Assembly (NCBI GenBank): GCA_945872365.1
Contig: CAMBZJ010000001.1
Span: 1 to 64,000, forward strand
Source of the DNA: Klebsiella pneumoniae
GTDB lineage: Bacteria > Desulfobacterota > Binatia > UBA12015
Direction: 5' to 3'
Length of the DNA: 64,000 nucleotides
In this document: in pieces, positions 60,399 to 64,000 of the stretch
Numbering within the stretch: position 1 is the stretch's first letter
Layout of the letters: each line of letters opens with the position of its first letter
Notes under the pieces: model-generated
The model's database searches: none
Told to the model about the DNA's origin: nothing
What the model saw: only the letters and a program-made list of their open reading frames with translations
Program-made: the position numbers and the translations under genes

Positions 60399-61589
60399 GT
60401 GGACAGGTCCGATCGCCCTCGGCCGCTCCTTCCCCTCGGAGCGGCGCTCGGCCTCGTTGTCGCGCTCGGTGCGACGGCATGCAACCCGCGCGTCGCACGC
60501 CATGCGCCAGCGGCGGGATCGTCCTCGGTCGGCGCGAGCGACCCGGCACCGGCGCACCCCGGGCCGGGCACCTTTCCCGACGCCGATACGATCGAGGGGG
60601 TTCTCGACAACGGCTGGATCACGGTCAGCGTGACGCTTCCTCGCCACCCCGCGGGCGCCAAGCCGGTCGTGATCTCGCCGATCGTCGAGGAGGGGGAACT
60701 GCTGGAGCGGGGCATCGGCTTCGTGAAGTTCCGGACACACTGGGAGATTCTCCAGCCCTTCGCGGACGCGGCCCGCGCGAAGGCGGCCGCGGACGCCGCC
60801 GCGGCCACCGCGCGCGCCGACAAAGCCGGTGCCGCGCGCGCTCTCGCCACCGGAACCGGCGCCCCGGCCTCCGCGACCGGCGAGGCGCCCGGCGCCGGCA
60901 AGCCGACCGTGCCCGCGCCCCCCGAGGGCACTGCCGAAGGAGAAGCGTCGGTCGGGGCCTGGCTGCTCGCCGCACCTCGTCCCGGCATCGTCGGCCGCGC
61001 CTACTTCGGGCTCATCACGACCGACGCGACCGGGAGCATCCCGCGCGTGATCGACTTCCTCGCGACGGTACCGCAGGTGGACCCGACCCGGATCGCGATC
61101 GGCGGCAGCTCGACGAGCGGCTTCGTCGCGCTCCAGGCGATGGCCGCCGAACCGCGCATCGCGGCCGCGGTCGTGCGAGTCGCCTGCGGCGACTACCTGC
61201 GCTTCCTGCGCAGTTCGCGGCTCGCGCTGAACGACGACGCGCGCTGGGTCGGCGACGGCCCGCTCCCGCTCGACCCGGACTACCTCGCCGAGATCCGCCT
61301 GATCGAGCCGATCGGACGGGCGGCCCGGTTCCCGCCGCGACCGCTGCTGCTCATGGTCGGGGACCAGGATCCGGCGATCCCGTTCGCCTGTGCGGAGCGT
61401 ACCGCCGAGGTCTTCGGCGAGGCCTATCGCAGGGCGGGTGCCGGCGATCGCTTCCGCTTCGACGTGTTCTCCAACGAGGGCCACAACCTCGGCGGCGAGA
61501 GCCAGCGCCGCGCGATCGACTGGTGGGCGCGCTGGCTGCTCGGCTCGCAACGACGCGGCGAGGGCTTCCGCCGCGCCGCGCGCGACTGA
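60399..61589 (+). CDS. putative alpha/beta-hydrolase lipoprotein
   Basis: The 396-residue product begins with a signal segment (about residues 9-25) and a possible lipobox (VALGATACNPR). Residues about 125-180 are an Ala/Pro/Gly linker. The C-terminal part has a nucleophile-elbow-like IAIGGSSTSGFVALQ, an acid candidate in GDQDPAIPF, and His in FSNEGHNLGG. The elbow GSSTSG lacks the standard GxSxG spacing, so activity is uncertain. GTG 60399 is the likely start; the open frame continues far upstream without signal. Confidence 0.72.
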   Translation: MDRSDRPRPLLPLGAALGLVVALGATACNPRVARHAPAAGSSSVGASDPAPAHPGPGTFPDADTIEGVLDNGWITVSVTLPRHPAGAKPVVISPIVEEGELLERGIGFVKFRTHWEILQPFADAARAKAAADAAAATARADKAGAARALATGTGAPASATGEAPGAGKPTVPAPPEGTAEGEASVGAWLLAAPRPGIVGRAYFGLITTDATGSIPRVIDFLATVPQVDPTRIAIGGSSTSGFVALQAMAAEPRIAAAVVRVACGDYLRFLRSSRLALNDDARWVGDGPLPLDPDYLAEIRLIEPIGRAARFPPRPLLLMVGDQDPAIPFACAERTAEVFGEAYRRAGAGDRFRFDVFSNEGHNLGGESQRRAIDWWARWLLGSQRRGEGFRRAARD

Positions 61590-61614
61590 CCCGACGACGC
61601 CCGGAGGATTCGCC

Positions 61615-62742
61615 ATGGCATCGAAACCCCACGGTCGGGAACTCGACCCGGTCCGCATCGGCTTCCTGGTCGACTTGGACGTCGGCGTAAAGGCGAACTT
61701 CGTCGAACCTTTCCAACTCGCCTTCGAGGAGGCCTTCGCGAGCGGGGTGACCAACCGGCGCATCGAACTCGTCGTCGAGGAGGCCTCCGCCCTGCCCCGC
61801 CGCTCCTGGACGATCGCCCGCGACGGCCTCCGCCGCCTGGTCGACCAGGGCTGCATCGGGGTGATCGGGCCGCTCATCTCCGACAACGCGATCGCTCTTG
61901 CACCGACGATCGACGCCTGGGAGACGCCCTGCATCAGCTGGTGCGGCACCGAGCGCTTCCGCGGCGACTACTGCTTCAACCTGGGCAACGGCGGCTGCGG
62001 CGAGGAGGGCCAGATGATGGCCGCCTGGCTCGCCCGTGCGGGGCACCGGCGCGTCGGCGTCTTCAACGAGATCTCGCCCAACGGCGAGGAGTACTTCCAG
62101 TACTTCCGCTGGGCCGCCGACGCGGCGGGACTCTCGATCGTGCGCCTCGAGACGATCACCCAGACGCCCGACGACCTGGAGTCTTCCGTCGCGGCGCTGC
62201 GCGATTCGGGCTGCGACGCACTCGCTTACATGGGCTACGGCTACCCGACGATCCTGCTCGGTCCGATCTTCCGCAAACTCGCCTGGAACCCGCCGCGCAT
62301 CATGACCACCGCCTTCCAGTTCTGCTACGCGAGCCCGCAGTGGATGGAGGCCCTCGAAGGCTGGACCGGGATCGACCAGTACTGCGAGGACAACCCGCTC
62401 ATCGCCCCCTTCCTCGACCGCTTCGAGGCGCGCTTCGCGCGGCGCCCCGCCGGGAATACGGTGGTCACGCTCTCGTACGACACGGCACGGGTCGTGGCCG
62501 AGGCGATCCGGCGGGCCCCGATCCTGACCGGGGCGGGTCTGCGCACCGGGCTGGAGCGCTTGCGACTGCTCCCGAGCACGACCGGCGGGGCGCGGACGTT
62601 CATCACCGCAACCCCGTCCGACCACCGCCTGTTCCAGGGTGACTGGCTCGTCTACCGCCGGGTCGAGGGCGGTCGAACCGTCTTCGCGGGCCTCTACGAA
62701 CCGCCCGGACGCGGCGTCAGCCCGACGACCCGGGACGCATGA
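61615..62742 (+). CDS. branched-chain amino acid-type substrate-binding protein without signal peptide
   Basis: The 375-residue product has the type I periplasmic binding fold of the LivJ family (VRIGFLVDLDVGVKANFVEP, VIGPLISDNAIALAP, RVGVFNEISPNGEEYFQYFR and YMGYGYPTILLGPIF). No signal peptide or lipobox is seen: the start MASKPHGRELDPVRIGF is polar, and a CCGGAGGA ribosome-binding site lies right upstream. So it may be cytosolic, possibly a sensor. It starts 25 bases after the hydrolase stop. Its last 26 bases overlap the convergent TetR gene. Confidence 0.82.
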   Translation: MASKPHGRELDPVRIGFLVDLDVGVKANFVEPFQLAFEEAFASGVTNRRIELVVEEASALPRRSWTIARDGLRRLVDQGCIGVIGPLISDNAIALAPTIDAWETPCISWCGTERFRGDYCFNLGNGGCGEEGQMMAAWLARAGHRRVGVFNEISPNGEEYFQYFRWAADAAGLSIVRLETITQTPDDLESSVAALRDSGCDALAYMGYGYPTILLGPIFRKLAWNPPRIMTTAFQFCYASPQWMEALEGWTGIDQYCEDNPLIAPFLDRFEARFARRPAGNTVVTLSYDTARVVAEAIRRAPILTGAGLRTGLERLRLLPSTTGGARTFITATPSDHRLFQGDWLVYRRVEGGRTVFAGLYEPPGRGVSPTTRDA

Positions 62743-63355
62743 GACGGCGGCTCGCATCCTTCAGAAACTCGATCTGGATGCGGCGCATTTCCGGGGCCTG
62801 CGGGTCCACGCCGATCACCCGGCGCAAGAGTGCACCGGCCGTGAAGAAGCCGAAGAGCAGGTGGTACATGCCGACGACAACGAGCGGGAGTTCCTCCTCC
62901 CGCCAACCGACCGGCTCCGAGGTCGCGGCCATCGCCCGCCGGCCCACGTCGTAGATCGGCGTGAGCCACTCACGGGCGAGGCTCTCGAAGTACGTACCGT
63001 CGTCGAGCATCTCGCGCTCGATCAACTTGGGCAGGTGCGGCGTGCGCCACAACTGGTCGACAAGCATCTCGAGCAATTCGTCGCCGCTCTCCGGGGTCAG
63101 GGGCTGCGCCCCGCCGCGCGCGAGGATTTCGCCGATCGGCTTCAGTCCGCGTTCGAGCACCGCTTCATAGAGCGCCTGCTTGCTCGGGAAGTGGTTGTAG
63201 AGACTCGCCTGGTTCAGCCCGACCCGGCCGGCGATCTCGCGCACCGACACGGCCGCGTAACCGCGCTCCGCGAAGAGTTGCTCGGCAGTGTCGAGGATGC
63301 GGGTCGCCGTCGAAACGGCCTCGACCGCCTGGGATCGGGTGGGTTGCGTGGACAT
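62717..63355 (-). CDS. TetR-family transcriptional regulator
   Basis: The 212-residue protein has the TetR helix-turn-helix near its N-terminus: RILDTAEQLFAERGYAAVSV, REIAGRVGLNQASLYNHFPS, then KQALYEAVLERGLKP. The C-terminal ligand domain (about residues 75-212) has no recognisable ligand motif. Its 3' end overlaps the end of the substrate-binding gene, suggesting regulation of that neighbour's unit, or of the divergent gene at 63.5 kb. A candidate operator lies at 63453-63476. Confidence 0.93.
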   Translation of the reverse strand: MSTQPTRSQAVEAVSTATRILDTAEQLFAERGYAAVSVREIAGRVGLNQASLYNHFPSKQALYEAVLERGLKPIGEILARGGAQPLTPESGDELLEMLVDQLWRTPHLPKLIEREMLDDGTYFESLAREWLTPIYDVGRRAMAATSEPVGWREEELPLVVVGMYHLLFGFFTAGALLRRVIGVDPQAPEMRRIQIEFLKDASRRLMRPGSSG

Positions 63356-63452
63356 CGAAGCCGCCACCACGGGGCCGCTGCGGCGTATCAGCAGCGCGCG
63401 CGGGCGGCAAGCCGAAGCGCCTTTTTCGCGGCTCCGCCGCCGTGGTAGCCGT

Positions 63453-63476
63453 CTGTAAATGGACCGACCGGTACAG
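63453..63476. promoter_or_regulatory. imperfect inverted repeat, candidate TetR operator
   Basis: CTGTA at 63453-63457 and TACAG at 63472-63476 are perfect ends of an imperfect palindrome whose core is AATGGACCGACCGG. GACCGACCGGT resembles operators of acyl-CoA-responsive TetR regulators (for example PfmR of Thermus). It lies about 100 bases upstream of tetR and 51 bases upstream of the DUF4301 gene. The rest of 63356-63526 shows no gene. Confidence 0.33.
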
Positions 63477-63526
63477 CGCCCGACGGCTGCTCTAGGCACC
63501 CGGGAAGACACGACCAGGGGCCGGGC

Positions 63527-64000
63527 ATGAGCCGGACCGCCTGGCGGCCGCAGGACACCGAGTGGATCGCGGCGCAGGGTCTTGCCGTCGAGGAGGTCGA
63601 ACGACAACTCGCCCTCCTGCGCAACCCGCCGCCCCCGATCCGCCTCCTGCGCAATGCGAGCCGCGGCGACGGCGTCCGCGTGCTCACCGAACACGAACAG
63701 CAGGCCTGCCTCGCCGCGTGGCGCGGGGCTACGGCCCTCGGCCGCTGGACGTCCTTCGTGCCCGCCTCCGGTGCCGCGAGCCGGATGTTCCGCGCACTCC
63801 TCTCCGCGCGCGACTGGCCGCGGCCGATCACCGTCTCCGAGGCGCAGCGACGCGCGACCGAGGGCGACGGCGATGCGAAGGAGGTCGCGACCTTTGCCGC
63901 CGGCCTCGATCGCTTCGCGTTCCGTGCGGAACTCGCCCGCATCCTCGAAGGTCGGGGCCATCCCCGCGCCGGAACCGGTCCCGACGGCGACCTCGCCCCG
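63527..64000 (+). CDS. DUF4301-family protein (5' part, continues beyond window)
   Basis: The frame starts at ATG 63527 and remains open for 158 codons to the window edge. Visible are an N-terminal helix region (EWIAAQGLAVEEVERQLALL), RLLRNASRGDGVRVLTEHEQ and the family hallmark FVPASGAASRMFRALLSARD, which matches the DUF4301 N-terminal pattern (FVPASGAATRMFK). The function is unknown. The Arg/Lys in the PASGAASRMF loop suggests a nucleotide or phosphate ligand. Confidence 0.85.
   Translation, partial: MSRTAWRPQDTEWIAAQGLAVEEVERQLALLRNPPPPIRLLRNASRGDGVRVLTEHEQQACLAAWRGATALGRWTSFVPASGAASRMFRALLSARDWPRPITVSEAQRRATEGDGDAKEVATFAAGLDRFAFRAELARILEGRGHPRAGTGPDGDLAP

Overview
The window is about 64 kb of dense, very GC-rich (roughly two thirds G+C) bacterial chromosome with short intergenic gaps and many ATGA/GTGA start-stop overlaps. 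I see no rRNA, tRNA, prophage, insertion sequence or CRISPR array. An O-antigen-ligase-like protein, lipoproteins, SecD/YajC and a phosphatidylethanolamine N-methyltransferase-like enzyme point to a Gram-negative. The many acyl-CoA genes, CofC (coenzyme F420 synthesis), desulfoferrodoxin-type mini-proteins and secreted Cys-rich/FG-GAP proteins suggest a Deltaproteobacteria-like lineage (Desulfobacterota, Myxococcota or Binatota type). That placement is inference.

Layout. 0-4 kb: HAD phosphatase (cut by the window edge), A-type Fe-S carrier, DegP-like protease, methyltransferase, small helix-turn-helix protein. 4-9 kb (minus strand): uracil-DNA glycosylase, queA, tgt, yajC and secD, with no secF following. 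9-13.4 kb: secreted zinc phospholipase C-like protein, then the operon mrp - flippase-like membrane protein - coaBC. 13.4-17.4 kb (plus): polyprenyl synthase, moaA, an unknown gene, BolA, monothiol glutaredoxin and a small lipoprotein with a clear terminator. 17.4-20.7 kb: aminotransferase, coaD, rsmD, cofC and a 39-residue metal-binding protein antisense to the cofC end. 20.8-24 kb: a crotonase / acyl-CoA ligase / crotonase operon. 24-29.4 kb: a 1235-residue secreted protein with disintegrin-like Cys repeats, then an amidohydrolase. 29.4-31 kb: a second mini-metalloprotein, ygfZ, and a BadI/MenB-like gene destroyed by an internal deletion. 31-38 kb (minus): operon trmFO - glnE - ilvE - tandem thioredoxin-fold protein - aldolase. 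38-43 kb: alcohol dehydrogenase, SH3 protein, dprA followed by only the first 46 codons of topA, an SCP2 protein, and an N-acetylglutamate-synthase-like protein. 43-49 kb (plus): gamma-glutamyltransferase, two glycosyltransferases, O-antigen-ligase-like protein, SDR. 49-56 kb: ferritin-like and HNH proteins, CoA transferase, a fused flippase-like/sulfatase-fold protein and a MaoC-like dehydratase. 56-64 kb: sufT, gltA, a 28-bp palindromic repeat array, a formylglycine-type sulfatase, lipoproteins, a substrate-binding-like protein, TetR and the start of a DUF4301 protein.

Themes. Fe-S cluster maturation is spread through the window (A-type carrier, Mrp, BolA, CGFS glutaredoxin, YgfZ, SufT). 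Acyl-CoA/lipid handling is the main metabolic theme. Two genes are broken beside otherwise intact neighbours (BadI/MenB-like, topA), and secF is missing from its usual place. The most unusual items are the disintegrin-like repeat protein, the pair of stand-alone desulfoferrodoxin N-domain mini-proteins, the flippase-sulfatase fusion with Thr in place of the catalytic Cys, and the repeat array at the gltA stop.
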